From NCBI GenBank assembly GCA_963932145.1, contig OZ010587.1:112250334-112314333 (forward strand): a stretch of DNA of 64,000 nt, written 5' to 3'. The translations under genes and the position numbers were made by a program. Within the stretch, counting starts at the first letter, position 1. Each line of letters begins with the position of its first letter. The stretch comes from Acanthosepion lycidas (Eukaryota; Mollusca; Cephalopoda; Sepiida; Sepiidae). Below are positions 1 through 46,659 of this stretch, piece by piece. The notes below the pieces were generated by a model. It searched no databases, was not told the DNA's origin, and saw nothing but the letters and a program-made list of their open reading frames with translations.

Positions 1-632
1 GTGTGTGTGTTCGTTTATATATGGGATCGGATTTCCTACATTTTTCAGCCGATTTCAACAAAACTTTACTTTTTTATGGCTGGTAGTGTTTCTTATTGTC
101 TTGCACACTTTTTTCTTTATTTTTACATTCAGAATGCTTTAAAAATTCCATTTACAAGACAATTGTTTATAATAAAATTCTATTCAATCGGTAGACTCAT
201 AATGATTGAAAACAATGTTTTTGTTTGGGTTTGACCAATTCGTAACCCCCCCCTCAAAAAAAACAAAAAAAAAAACTAATTAAGACATGCATGTCTGTCA
301 ACCTTAAACAATAATCTTTGTCAATTTTATTTTTCAGTCTTTATGATGGTCGATACTTGATCTACCTCTTACTGTTACATCCCCGTTCTATTGCTAGTTA
401 GTCATATGGGGTGCTTTGTTACTCCATTTTTAAAGTACTTGTAATAATTCCTAGTTGGCAACTTGTTTCTTTTGCTCCCTCCTGCTACACTCCTGACTCG
501 GTGAGGGTGGGTAGCATGGGAGGGTGGTGCAGTTGTAGGTCAATTGTAACGGGACGCAGATGTACCTGTCTTTTTCAAGGCATCCTGTCATTTTACCTAA
601 CAATGATAAGTTTTAGTGATGTATATTTTTTT

Positions 633-639
<7 letters not shown>

Positions 640-688
<49 letters not shown>
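640..688. repeat. (TA)n microsatellite
   Basis: This is an uninterrupted TA dinucleotide run of about 48 bases. Similar tracts recur throughout the window, often at the edge of hairpin repeats, although no hairpin is obvious at this one. Confidence 0.95.
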
Positions 689-691
<3 letters not shown>

Positions 692-1960
692 TTATATATA
701 AATACTAGTGTACCTGTGCCATCAAAATTGACGGCAAAAGGGAATGTATTATAAGTAATATGTATTATATTGTAAGTAATTTCCATTTAATCCAAGTACA
801 ATTTTGTAATTTAAAATAGTTTGTTAACCTTAATAATTAAACAGTGTACAATTTATAAACATCCAATGAAAGATATCCGTATATTATCCTCATAAATGTT
901 GCATATTTACAAACAAAATTATGTTTACTGCAAAAATTCCCAAAGTGCAATATTTTTTTTGTGTAAACTTTGGAAGGTCTGAATAATCCTTGACAGTCAA
1001 TGTGTAATTTCAAAGTCTGCTTATTTCTCGTCCTACTAAGAGCAAAGTATCATCAGATATTATTTTTTTTTAATTTATTTATTTATCAAGCTAATACCAA
1101 ATTCCACAAGATATGCTCCGAATTGTAACATACAATAAGTAATGACAAATTAAATATATATACATACTTGGTATCATCCGATGTACCTTTTTGCTAAAAA
1201 AAAAAAATGATCACTGCATGATTTGTATTTGTAAAGATATTTTAAAATTTAAAATATATAATAATTGCGTTAGAATCCATTTTTTGCCATGTAAGCACTT
1301 CAAAATTCTCAGAATTCAGAAGTAAAAATGAACAGGAATAATTATTGTTCCCGTTCATTTTTACTTTTTAATTCTGTTGATAATTTCAAAATTTTCTATT
1401 CCTTTGAATTTTTTTTTTTTTTTGTGTGTGTGTGTGTAATTATTTTAAATTTTTATTATTCATTCATTATTGCAGATTTTAAAAACAAGACTTAATATCT
1501 ATTCTTTTTTACTTTACAAAAACAAATTTCAAACAAAATATCTTGAATTAGTCCAGCCTGGGCCAACAGAAGGGTCTCCACCCCAGCTCGAAAGTAACGA
1601 TATGGAAAAATAATTTTTTATTCAAGCTTTTAAAAAAAAATAAATATCATTATTTTTTTTTATTTTTTATTTTTTTTCATTTGTTACTAACATAAAAAAG
1701 TAAATAATTTTAAATTAAGTTTTATTACAACAAAAACCATAGCAAGCCTTATTTTTTCAAAAATGAATTTAAGAAATTAAATGAATTTAAAAAAAATACA
1801 TTTAAATTTGTAAAACAAATATTCAACACAACTAATGTTGCCCATAATTCATGTCTCTCATAATTTTTATTTACTTATAGTTGTTTTATTTTTTCAGAAA
1901 CACACATAACTTGAATTTGGGTGGGTGGCTCATTATTTTGCACACTTTCCCTTAATTGTT

Positions 1961-1961
<1 letters not shown>

Positions 1962-2019
<58 letters not shown>
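1962..2019. repeat. (CA)n microsatellite
   Basis: This is a CA dinucleotide run of nearly 60 bases followed by a short TA run. Confidence 0.95.
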
Positions 2020-2028
<9 letters not shown>

Positions 2029-2753
2029 GATAATATCTCATTTATATTGTGGCTAATTTTGATGAATAAAACTTTTCTCTATTTTGGTATTGGTGTGTCT
2101 CATCTACATGTTTATGCAACAAATTTATTATAATTTTCATTTCAATGAATAATTATAATTATATTCTTCAGTTCACATTTTGATTTAATGTTAATTGTAA
2201 CAGAATGTCTAGTATGTTTGTTTGTTTTTTTTTTGTTTCAGCTGTGTGACAATATTTTACATAACTGTAGCACTATGAACATTTTAGTATTGGAGTGTAA
2301 ACACCACAGGGGACTTTCTATTTTGGGAAATTCGAGGTTGTGGAGGGAACTAACACAGGGTTAGTAGAAAATAAAACCAATTGAATATTTTATTTTGTAC
2401 AGATCCTTTGTAATTACAGTACTAAGGAAGACAATTTCCTAAAAAAAAAAAAAATTAATTTTTACTAAGAACCTTTTGACAACGTACTTTTAGAAGTTGT
2501 ATCTGAGGTCATTCAGGATCATAGTAGAAGTTGATACAGTACAGCCAAACTATTTTGTTTAGGCAAGATTGTGTTTTTATAACTGGCAAAATAACGATTT
2601 ACTTTTGTAGAATAAAAATAATTATTTCAAAATTTCTGAATGGTTACAAAGAAAGATCTTAAAACATTTTTAAAAACATTTGAAAAAATAAGTCTGTATT
2701 TGAAGTTGTGTGGTTATATTGTTGGCTCTGTCTCCAAATAGACTGATTGGTTT

Positions 2754-2866
2754 GCCATATGGAATCCATTTACACCACATGAATCTGAGAGTCAAATCAT
2801 AGAAGTATTGCAGATCAAATGTGAACTCTTGAGGTCAGTTTGTATTGCAAGTCATATCAGATTCTT
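2754..2866 (+). repeat. Dispersed repeat, copy 1
   Basis: This segment is about 80-85% identical by eye to 3433-3565, in the same orientation. Both start with GCCATATG-like sequence, share the stretch TTTACACCACATGAATCTGA, and end in TCATATCAGATTCTT. Copy 1 lacks an internal stretch of about 20 bases present in copy 2. There is no coding capacity and the family is unknown. Confidence 0.8.
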
Positions 2867-3432
2867 GCATCTACAGAGAGAATGTTATATGAAGCATATG
2901 GTGGCAGAACAAAGAAGAAACAACCAAGGTTTAAAAAAAATAAACAATTGTGTTAACGTTAAATACAGCAAATAATAAATCTGTGTAAATGTCTCTTGTT
3001 GAAAGAGATAAGTGGAGTCGTAAAATCTGTCTGAAGAGGCGTACGGCTGGAGGATGAGTTGTGATTTACTGCAGTGACGGCCTTTGGTAAGTTGTCTTTT
3101 CAAGATGGGAGGTTGCATTTCTATGAGCATTGTGAATCTGGGCTGTTATGCTGTGCAACTGCCAAAGATGTCCTGGCTCAGATTGGTTCCAGTTTTTATT
3201 TTATGATTCTTTAGGCAGAAGTGTGTTCTATTGGCTGGAAATTCCGGATTGTAGTTTTCTTTGAGTGTGTGAGTAAAAACGGAAGCTATGTGCAGAGCCT
3301 ATGCGCAGTTGATGTAATTTTAGTTCAGTCTTGGGTTTCAGAGCATTCACATCTGTCCATTGATAGAAATTAGTGTAGCTTGAATCAAAAGATCATGTTT
3401 TAGGAAGGATGTCACAAAATAGTGATTGAGGT

Positions 3433-3565
3433 GCCATATGAAACCATTTACACCACATGAATCTGAGAGTCTCGTTATAGAAGTGTTGCAGACCAAATGT
3501 GAACTCTTCAGTCAATGTGGGTCAGTTTGTATGCTAGCAAAAATTGCAAGTCATATCAGATTCTT
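3433..3565 (+). repeat. Dispersed repeat, copy 2
   Basis: This is the partner of 2754-2866, lying about 120 bp upstream of the first visible ORC2 exon. The two copies are only 0.7 kb apart in direct orientation, which suggests either a local duplication or two insertions of one family. Confidence 0.8.
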
Positions 3566-3684
3566 AAAAAAAAAAAGATGGAATAAAAGAATCTTTTTGT
3601 TGTACTTTTGATGCTGGTTATTCAAATTTCCTTCTTCATTGAAAGATTAATACAATGATTTAATTCTTGTCTTTTATTTTCTAG

Positions 3685-38252
<34,568 letters not shown>

Positions 38253-38560
38253 GAGACCTGCAGGAAATCAGATTCCAAGAGAATTGCTAAAGTGAAATGA
38301 AAGGAACGAAATGGTTAATACAATTTTGGGGAGGGGGGGGGGTCTCCTAAGAAATAATTTCTCTCACACACACACACACACACACACACAATGTATATAG
38401 TTATGTCAACAAGTTTGTATTCCTATGAAAAAGAAAGCTTTTAAAAATATTTTTTTAACATTAATGACCTTCATCGTTAATGCACTTAATTAATTAGTTC
38501 AGTTTTGAATATTAATGATATAAAAAGTACATTATATGGTGAAAACTTCAGATTCAAATT

Positions 38561-38566
38561 AATAAA
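38561..38566 (+). promoter_or_regulatory. Candidate ORC2 poly(A) signal
   Basis: An AATAAA hexamer lies 309 bases after the ORC2 stop codon. The intervening 3' UTR contains a (CA)n run at about 38366-38390 and an AT-rich stretch. A GU-rich stretch (TGTATGTGTGTTT) follows at about 38610, as is usual downstream of a cleavage site. Confidence 0.6.
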
Positions 38567-38657
38567 GATAGTTGTAACAGGCTATAGAATCATTGATCTA
38601 TATGCACATATATGTATGTGTGTTTAAATTCTCTACTTGCGTGTGTGTGGCCATGTA

Positions 38658-38699
<42 letters not shown>

Positions 38700-38823
38700 G
38701 CGCTGTACTTATTAGAAAGCGCTCAATATCAGAGATGGAGCTAACATATTTGGTTGGATTGATGTGAGTGTGTTTCCCTGGGTTTCACACTTTTGTGATC
38801 GTCAGACAAAAGTCAGAAACCTC

Positions 38824-38863
<40 letters not shown>

Positions 38864-38983
38864 AGAAATATAATTTTAAGGTATGTTATATTTATGGGAT
38901 AAAGTACTCAATATCTGAGATAGAGCATATGTAAATATAAAATTGAACATTGAACTATCGCCTCTGAGTGTTGACTTCAATGT

Positions 38984-38990
<7 letters not shown>
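38700..38990. repeat. CTCAATATCAGAGATAGAGC repeat family, two copies
   Basis: Copy one at 38710-38820 reads GCGCTCAATATCAGAGATGGAG then a CCTGGGTTTCACAC stretch and GATCGTCAGACAAA. Copy two at 38880-38990 reads GGGATAAAGTACTCAATATC, TGAGATAGAGCATATGTAAA and a TTGACTTCAATGTTCA end. Related copies are at 44275-44420, 44575-44690 and, inverted, 49728-49890. Each is flanked by (TA)n. The superfamily is unknown. Confidence 0.75.
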
Positions 38991-39025
<35 letters not shown>

Positions 39026-39137
39026 AATTGTTGAAAAGTTCTCTGCATAACCAAGAAGAGATTCCCTCCCTAATCATTTTGCGTGGTCAGAATGTGCCAA
39101 AATCTTTTCAGCCTCCATTTTATTTGTAAAAAGGTTG

Positions 39138-39169
<32 letters not shown>

Positions 39170-40229
39170 GAGATTATGACAGAAAGAAAATGATGACAGT
39201 ACAAGAATGCAGGGAAATGAATGAAAAATTCCATCAGTCTTTGACAATTTCTTGTTTCTTGAAGTTTCTTCCAAATTGGCTGCATTTTTCTTTGTCAGAC
39301 AACATGCTTTTATCTCAATGGTTGCAACCCTGAAATGGTATTTAATTGGTATTGCTGAAATCTTAATGAAGTAACAAAACGACCATTTTCAAACCAGTTA
39401 AATAAGATTACATTTGGAGACTTGATAAGCTTTACTTTTGTTTTTTCTTAAAGAAAATTTGCTTTATATTAATAAACAATGTTTTTACTACATCTCTATA
39501 TCTTGGCATTCCTCATTACATTTTATCTGAATTCTACAAGGAAGTATTTTCATTATCTGCTTTTGTCAAGTGGTAATGTGGGTGGTGGTGTAATAGATAA
39601 GAGTTTGGATTAAGAAATTGGAGAACCAAGCTCAAATTCAAAGTTTGTTACATGCACTTATGCACATATTCTTGAAAGGGTCACATCCGACCCTAGCACT
39701 GGATCAGCATGGTTGGGTCATGGACCGTTCTTCTACCTGAATCTGGGGAAGGCCAATGTCCAACAAAAGAACTTCACAGGCTGAATCTGCGTGGGTGGCC
39801 TATTGGTTAACAATACAGAAAATGTACCTGGCAATCTAAGTACAAATTTCAGCTCAAACGTTATTTGTTCAATTTGACTTTGAAAAGTCATCTCTCTTCC
39901 TTCATCTATGAGTAAAACACCAGGGTAAACTGGGTTGTCTAGACTTGTTTGGTAACCAGTCGAGGAGGACAATTGAATTTAAACCAGGAGTTGACAACTC
40001 GGAATTCGTTTGATATTACCTTTGATATCTTTGTAGCACTTCTTGTATCCAAAATGATTCCAATATCTATCAATCCTGAAAATGTCCAGCTGATGAGATT
40101 CTGTGGAAGATTTGATCAGCCGAGCAAGCCAGCAGGAGTTGAATAAAAATGGCCAATTAAATAGCAAAGAATAATAATATCACTCTCATACCGTGTGACA
40201 AATTACTAAGTTTGTGGAACTCTCTTGCA

Positions 40230-40320
40230 GCTACTTGCTTCCCAGTCAACTTCAAAAATTGAAATACAACTGCCAATCGGTTATCATCTGTCTTAATTCT
40301 TATTCTTTTATTCTCTCTCT

Positions 40321-40376
<56 letters not shown>

Positions 40377-40440
40377 CATATTCTTTCACACTCAGTAACC
40401 CCTTGCATTTTAGTGGCATTATTGCCTTGCTTGGGGTGAA
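40230..40440 (+). repeat. SINE tail, 5'-truncated copy
   Basis: This matches the 3' part of the SINE at 7943-8247: CCAGTCAACTTCAAAAATTG, AAATACAAC, a CT-rich tract expanded here to about 50 T, and the end CACTCAGTAACCCC and TTAGTGGCATTA. The tRNA-like head is absent. Confidence 0.7.
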
Positions 40441-41568
40441 ATGATTAAAAAAAATGAAGACTGTATGGAGACATTTGAATTATGGGAAAGTGCTCAAATA
40501 CCTTATCATATACAAGTGGAAATCATTTTTTATTACTATTTTTAGGTTGTTACATTCTACACCTGTTAAAGGAAACCGTCTAAATTGGAAATAAAAAGTA
40601 GACTCTGACAAGTCTTGAACCTTTGGAAATACTTTGCTTTGGTTGGGTTAATCTGGAATCCAATCTCTTTATAAAAACTTATTGTCATTTTCTAATTGCA
40701 TGATTTATTGTCATTTTCTAATCGCATGACTTTCTTTTACAGTCAGTCACAAGCTAAAATCAGCACTGAAGATGAAAAGTAAATTTGTCAAGTTTTTTTT
40801 TTTTCATATTTCTTTGTAAATTTCTGAAATTTGCCTTTAAGTTGTCAATTCTTTTGATTGAAATTTTATTCTTAAATTCCATCCAAATATCTAAAAACTC
40901 ATGATCTCTGAAAATTCCTCATTTATTGCTCAATATAATACTCCTACAGGGTGTGGCAGAAATACCGCCCATATAATGGTAAGACATTAGTGGCAATGGT
41001 TTCTTCATCTAGTTAATGTCCACATAATGTCTTATGTGGAAAGTATTTCTGCATCATCTTGCATAACCACTGCAGTAATTCTGTGCAAGTAACTTATGCA
41101 GGTTGGTCAAAAAGTAATCTTGCACAATTTTAAAAATATTTGGTAACCAAGGGTTTTGTAAAAGTCGCTAAGTGCAAATACAGCCTTTCCATAAGCATTC
41201 ACTAATCTCCTGTAAATGTTTGCAGTATCTTTTCTTTTTTTTTTTTTTTTTTTCTTTCAAAAACTGAAATTCTCTGGCAGCAATTTTTGCTTTCTACATG
41301 TGTTCTGTAGGGGTAGCCATTTTGAAAGATGGTTAGTGTCAGGAAAAAGTGATGTTAACTCCATGTTCCACTGGTCTTCTCAAGTCTATAACAAAAAAAA
41401 AAAATAAAAAAAATAACACCCAGGAATTCTGACTGATAGTTTTAAAATTAAAGCAGGCATTACTTTTTGTAAATATTATTTCATATTATCTGCAAAATAT
41501 ATATATCTTACAATTGCATTGGATAATTGAGCATGTTTGTCTCAAGAAGATATCTATCTATCTATCTA

Positions 41569-41610
<42 letters not shown>

Positions 41611-41614
<4 letters not shown>

Positions 41615-42046
41615 GTATTTAGGCAGAAATCCCTCATTTATACACATTTCATTAAAGTTGACAGACAAGGTACTGTGACTAAGCTTTTTATTTCATTTTT
41701 CTTTTGTTTGAACACTATGTAGAAACTGTCCAAATGTTCTGTAACTCTGAGTGCTTTTGGCTATAGTGATTATCAAGGATGATTTTATTTTTACTTTTTA
41801 ACTGGATGTATGGGTTGTGTGTATGTATCTCAACTCCATCCAAAACATACAAGTAGAAAATACAAGCATAATAACCTTATCCATGTGTTAAAAAAAAAAA
41901 AAAAAAAAAAAATTGAACATGGCCACGATAAATGTGTTTGGGGAAACAAAACCTCACAATAACTCTAGAAAAGAAAACACTTGTTTGAACGCAAGAAAAA
42001 TTAAATAAAAAGCTTAATTGCATTATCTTGTCTTTCATCTTTAATG

Positions 42047-42097
<51 letters not shown>

Positions 42098-42440
42098 TAT
42101 ATATATATATATATATATATTTAAAATTTAAAACAGCTAGCTTTATCCTCAAATGTATTAACTACAAACACAGCCACAATGTGCTGATTGTTTGGAAAAT
42201 AAAACATCCTTATAACTCTAGAAACATAAGCACAACCCATACACTCAATTAAAAAAAGCAAAATGTAAAATCCTTGTTAATGGCTGAAAACATTTGGAAT
42301 TACAGAACATTTAAAGACTTTCTACACACTGTGTCCAGGAAATAAAACCATTGTTTGCACATAAGAAAAATTAAATAAAAAGCTTAAAAAAAAAAGCATA
42401 TCTTGTCTGTCATCATTAATGAAACATATATTACTGTAAA
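41611..42440. repeat. GTGTATTTAGGCAG hairpin family, arms with inserted microsatellites
   Basis: The left arm at 41611-41715 (TTGTGTATTTAGGCAG, CATTTCATTAAAG, GACAAGG, AGCTTTTTATTTCATTTTTC, TTGTTTGAACAC) is repeated in reverse at 41975-42047 and again at 42345-42430, which end AATGAAACA. The leader matches 29483-29530. Bases between the arms carry CACATAGTG/AACTCTAG-like sequences also shared between copies. No coding capacity was found. Confidence 0.75.
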
Positions 42441-43069
42441 CGTTATTTTTCAGTGAGTACGTGTTTGAGTTGCTCTCCCTGTTTTTTTTTTATTCTATTA
42501 AACATTAAAATCAAATAATAACTGGCCTAAATTGAGAGGTGTTACTTGACTCAAAATGTAGTTTTCTTGATGGAAAAAAGGAATGCACGTTCAATTCCTG
42601 TTGGTGGCACACTTTTTCTTTAGTTGTACTTCTCAATTTAAGCCAGTTATTACTTTCACTGTTTCAGAAAATAAAATTTAAAAAAAAGCAAAAAAAAAAT
42701 ACAGGGACATCAACTCCAACACGTGTATTTGCTGAAAAATAATGTTTATTTTAATAATAAATAAATGTTCTTTCAAAAAAATTTAGTCATTTCAAAATGA
42801 TAAAAGGATTTTTTTTTTTTTTTTTTTTTTAATTCAACTTTATTTTTTAATACTTTAAGTTTTATTTTATAGATACCTATTTTGAGTAGATGACCTGTAA
42901 AGTATAAATTACGTCTACCAGCCTATGTATTTCAGAGACTTAATAAAATGAATGCGCTCTCCAGCAGGGTTCAAACATATATTATAGGAGTAGATAGGTT
43001 CGTCCATCGCCGAATTCACACTCCTCCCCAGTCTTTTGAACAGAAGTAGAGGTTTATCCTTTGTTTCCT

Positions 43070-43167
43070 GTTTAGGGTTCAGTTTCCATTTTCTTTCTAA
43101 AGTCTTTTCATTCACTTTCACTCCCAGTCGTCCCTTGCATCTTAGTGGCATTATCACCTTGCTTTGG

Positions 43168-43170
<3 letters not shown>
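43070..43170 (+). repeat. SINE tail, truncated
   Basis: It ends CACTCCCAGTCGTCCCTTGC, TTAGTGGCATTATCACC and TTGCTTTGGG, matching the end of the 40230-40440 copy. A (TA)n tract begins directly after it. Confidence 0.65.
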
Positions 43171-43222
<52 letters not shown>

Positions 43223-44472
43223 TATGCATACACACACACACACAAAATGTAGCAAATATTATGTGGACAGGTAGTATAAAAGTTTTTTATTTACTTTTTG
43301 TAAACATGCTTTTTGTGATTTGGCTTATACAAGTAAATCTCATTTATAAATGCAGGACAATCTTTAGTTTTTGAAGTTGTTACTGCCAAGTTTGAACTAA
43401 GTTTTCTGTTTTGTATATATGTTAATATTTTGGATGATTGTATAGCGTCACTTGTCCCTCTGCTACATGATGCATCCAAATCAATAGCAGTAATAGAGAA
43501 AGTGAGAGGAGAGAAACGTGGGAATGAGAAAAAGAGGGAAAGAGAAACATGTGGGAAGAAGAAATTGGGATAAGGAAAAAGGACGAGAAGAAAGCAACAG
43601 TAACAAGCTCGAAAGAACATTGTTTTCTTTGTTATATATATATCAACTGGAAATGAGCAGTGGTACAGACAATTAGGGGTGCTGTGGTCTCAGGTTACAA
43701 ACTTAGGATGAACAAAACATCACGCACTTCACAATGGAGGTATTTTTCACGGGTGGTGGTACTTCGACAGTTTTCTGGAGAAGATCTGAAAGGTAAAGAA
43801 TCAATATATAGGGTGTATCAAAAGTATTTTCGTTGTTTATAAAACTATTTACTCCGATGCGTACATCTAAAGATTATGACTTGGTTATCTCCCTTTAATT
43901 ATTCTGCTATGGTCAATATGTATAAAGCCCTGTAATCACTGAGTAAAAAAAAAAACCAAAAAAAAAAAACCTTTTACATGACAAGAGAAGAAACATTGGC
44001 AAACCTTGACTTTTGTGCCTGGAAAGGAAAAAGTTTTTCCATTGACATCGCTATTATTTTAACATTTCACTTTTGCAGTAAAATATTATTTACCATTTTA
44101 TAAAGAAATAAATGTGAAAAGACTTCTTTTTTTTTTTTTTTTTTTAAATTAGCAACAATTTTTCAAAATTACTTGTTCCGAAATTTGTAAGAAGTAATCT
44201 GAGAAGAAAACATATGTCCAGAAAATCCTGTGTTTACTCAAATTTTGTTTTATAATTTATTGATAGTCTTAAGGTGTGCTATATTTATGGGATAAAGTGC
44301 TCAATATCAGAGATAGAACGTATGTAAATATAAAAGTAAACATTGAAGTCAACACTTAGAGGTGACAGTCTGTTTCATGCTAGATGCAATCGTCAGGTCA
44401 CTTATCAAAATATGTAAACCAACTACAAGGAAATATTATTTACCATTTTATAAATAACTATGAAAAACAAGG

Positions 44473-44524
<52 letters not shown>

Positions 44525-44741
44525 TAATTGGTGTATACGGAATGAATTCCAATAACCAACAATTACTATTCTTAAAAGAGTGCTCAATACAGAGTAGAGC
44601 AGATATAATTATTTAAAAAATCACTACAAAAGTAGCCATTTTGTTTCAACACCTCCAGTGTCTTATCAAGTGATGAATCTGTATCATAATCCTTAGGAGA
44701 TAACTTATAAAAGTTAGATGTTTTGTCGGATTTAACATATA

Positions 44742-46285
44742 CACTGTGTGCCAAATTATTATCAAGATAACTTTTTTTTCTAATATTTCAAAAGTTGTCC
44801 AATCAATTCACAAAATTTTCAATGTTGGCAACACTGACTTGCGCAATCACTGAAATTTGTGTACTGATCTGCGCAAAGTAAACAAATTGGCACCATATTG
44901 GTTATCAGCACTGTGATTTGAGTGTGCCAAATTATTAGAAAAGTGTAAGAATTTAGTGAAAAGATGGGCCATAAAAGCAGTTTAAGTGCTGCTGAAAAAA
45001 AAATTATCACCTCAGAACTCTCAAAAGGTAAATCTATCCTAGAAATTTCTAAAATGATAGGGAGGTGTCATCAAACAGTGAAAAAGTTCACCACCGACCC
45101 TATACAAGTATGGAAAAGGGCAGATAAAGGCAAGCCGAGGGTTATTTCACGTTGTCTCATGTCACGACTTAAACGAGAGTCCACGAATAACCCTGGACTT
45201 ACCAGTCAAGAGCTTTTCAGTCGCATGGAGATCCTACTGTGTCTAAAAGTACTCAGTGTCGGTATGTGAGGGAACAACAGTCAAACTTGTATCGAAGCAT
45301 CCGTTGACAAGAAATCACATTCAAAATCGCTTGAAATGGACCGAGGACAATATAAAGATTGACTTCTCTAAAGTTTTGTTCACAGACGAAACTCAAGCAA
45401 CACTTGTTGGGCCAGATAGATGGTGCAAAGGCTGGGTAATGAGTGGACAGAATCACCATCAGCATTTGAGACGCCAACAAGGCAGTGAAGGCATAATGAT
45501 CTGGGGTGGTATTATTGGAAAAACATTAGTGGGCCTATGGAGAGTACCAGATGGCGTCAAAATGAATGCTGATGCATACGTAGCGTTTATGAAGGAGCAT
45601 CTTGAACCATGGATGAAAAGGTAAAGAGTTGCCTTCAGAAGGACTATTGTTTTTTATGCAAGATAATGCTCCCTCACATGCTGCTCACAAGACTACTGAA
45701 TATTTGAAACAGACTTCGATGGACCTCGAAAAATTAAATGGCCTGCAAATTCTCCAGATTTGAACCCAATCAAAAACCTTTGGAGCATCATGAAGCGAAG
45801 GCTGTACGCTAACAGACGACAATTCAGGAGCAATGCTGAGTTGTGGGAATCAATTCTTGACATATCTCGCAGCATTACAGCAGATGACATCCTACAATTA
45901 ACAAATTCTATGGATCGTCGACTGCTTCAAGTAATTTCAAAACAGGGAAAGCATATTCCCTATTAATTTGTTTAAAACTGTGCCTTTGTCTGTATCTGTT
46001 ATTATTTGTTTGATTATCTTATTTATTAACTTCTTTTGATCATAAACATTCACGTGCAACATTAATAAACGTTTTGTTTGCTCAATTCTGGGAATTTTAC
46101 TAAACCTTTCTAATAATTTGGCATGCTCAAATCACCGTTCCTATAACAAATATGGTGCCAGTTTGTTTACATTGTGCAGATCAGCATGAAAATTTCAGTG
46201 ATTGCACAGGTCAGTGTTGTGAATTGATTGGACAGTTTTTGAAATATTAGAAAAAGTTATCTCAATAATAATTTGGCACGCAGTG
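44742..46285 (+). mobile_element. Tc3-like Tc1/mariner transposon, inactive
   Basis: The ends are CACTGTGTGCCAAATTATT on the left and the reverse complement of CACTGCGTGCCAAATTATT on the right, flanked by TA (44740-44741, 46286-46287). The terminal inverted repeats continue for about 195 bp with some mismatches, long for the superfamily and reminiscent of Tc3. The transposase is encoded on the + strand from 44964 to 45966 with two frame breaks. Total length is 1.54 kb. Confidence 0.92.
44964..45966 (+). pseudogene. Tc3-like transposase, two frame breaks
   Basis: The first frame (to about 45240) has a helix-turn-helix domain (LSAAEKKIITSEL, ILEISKMIGRCHQTVKKF), then LTSQELFSR. After a break the second frame (45256-45624) has LTRNHIQNRLKWTEDN and the first catalytic Asp in VLFTDETQATL, plus IMIWGGI. 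Around 45657, FMQDNAPSHAAH holds the second Asp. After another break, NSPDLNPIKNLW follows, where the third catalytic residue, Glu in the family, is Lys. It ends KHIPY and TAA. It cuts and pastes DNA when intact; it is dead here. Confidence 0.92.
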
Positions 46286-46469
46286 TATGTCACTGGATTT
46301 ATTAATATCCTAGACAATACCTTCAAGATTTTTTGGAAGGCGTTTTTATATTTATAGAAGGTTAATCCCTTGATGATATCCATTAGGTCATTTTCGAAGT
46401 GTTGAAACAAAATGGCTATTTTTGTAGTGATTTTATAACATATTTATGTTACAATTTTTTAAATAAATA

Positions 46470-46537
<68 letters not shown>

Positions 46538-46659
46538 CTTGTTTTTCATAGTTATTTATAAAATGGTAAATAATATTTCCTTGTTGGTTTACATATTTTG
46601 ATAATTTTTTTTTTTTTTAAATTTTGGAATAAACAGTTCTTTTCACATTTATTTATTCA

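Larger units (their letters stand above)
1..3684. other. AT-rich region upstream of the first visible ORC2 exon
   Basis: No exon could be supported here. ORC2 needs roughly 60 more N-terminal residues than are found downstream, so 5' exons may lie in this stretch or left of the window, but no reading segment with the conserved N-terminal character was recognised. The region contains a (TA)n tract at 640-688, a (CA)n tract at 1962-2019, several poly-T/poly-A runs, a small hairpin near 1318-1362 with arms of about 15 bp, and the first copy of a duplicated repeat (2754-2866). The open frames are low-complexity or microsatellite translations. Confidence 0.5.
38590..44080. other. Intergenic region right of ORC2, repeat-rich
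   Basis: No host gene was recognised. It contains (TA)n tracts at 38659-38694, 38825-38863, 38987-39023, 41574-41611, 42096-42121 and 43171-43217, an (ATT)n run near 39139, (CA)n at 42049-42095, copies of the CTCAATAT-GAGATAGAGC repeat family, SINE tails at 40230-40440 and 43070-43170, and the GTGTATTTAGGCAG hairpin family at 41611-42440. Poly-T runs are long (40326-40373). Confidence 0.7.
44404..46602. repeat. Hairpin repeat hosting a Tc3-like transposon
   Basis: The left arm 44404-44474 (ATCAAAATATGTAAACCA, AAATATTATTTACCATTTTA, TGAAAAACAAGG) and right arm 46533-46602 are reverse complements, each joined to a (TA)n tract (44473-44517 and 46475-46533). Inside, a second arm pair (CACTACAAAAGTAGCCATTT near 44634 and its reverse near 46425) continues the symmetry. 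The transposon at 44742-46285 sits between them. A further related pair (about 44090-44125 and 46625-46660) may extend the palindrome. Confidence 0.85.

Noticed and set aside
411-701. 96-codon + frame ending in a Tyr-Ile repeat
   Set aside because: Half of it is a translation of the (TA)n tract and the rest has no motif or splice context.
2240-2290. Possible upstream ORC2 exon after a TTTGTTTCAG acceptor-like site
   Set aside because: The following frame shows no resemblance to the ORC2 N terminus and no suitable donor in phase.
41090-41180. Mariner-like end CAGGTTGGTCAAAAAGTAAT
   Set aside because: It resembles a mariner terminus, but no matching inverted end or transposase was found nearby.
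42028-42252. Frames with Thr-His and Ile-Tyr repeats
   Set aside because: They are translations of (CA)n and (TA)n tracts.
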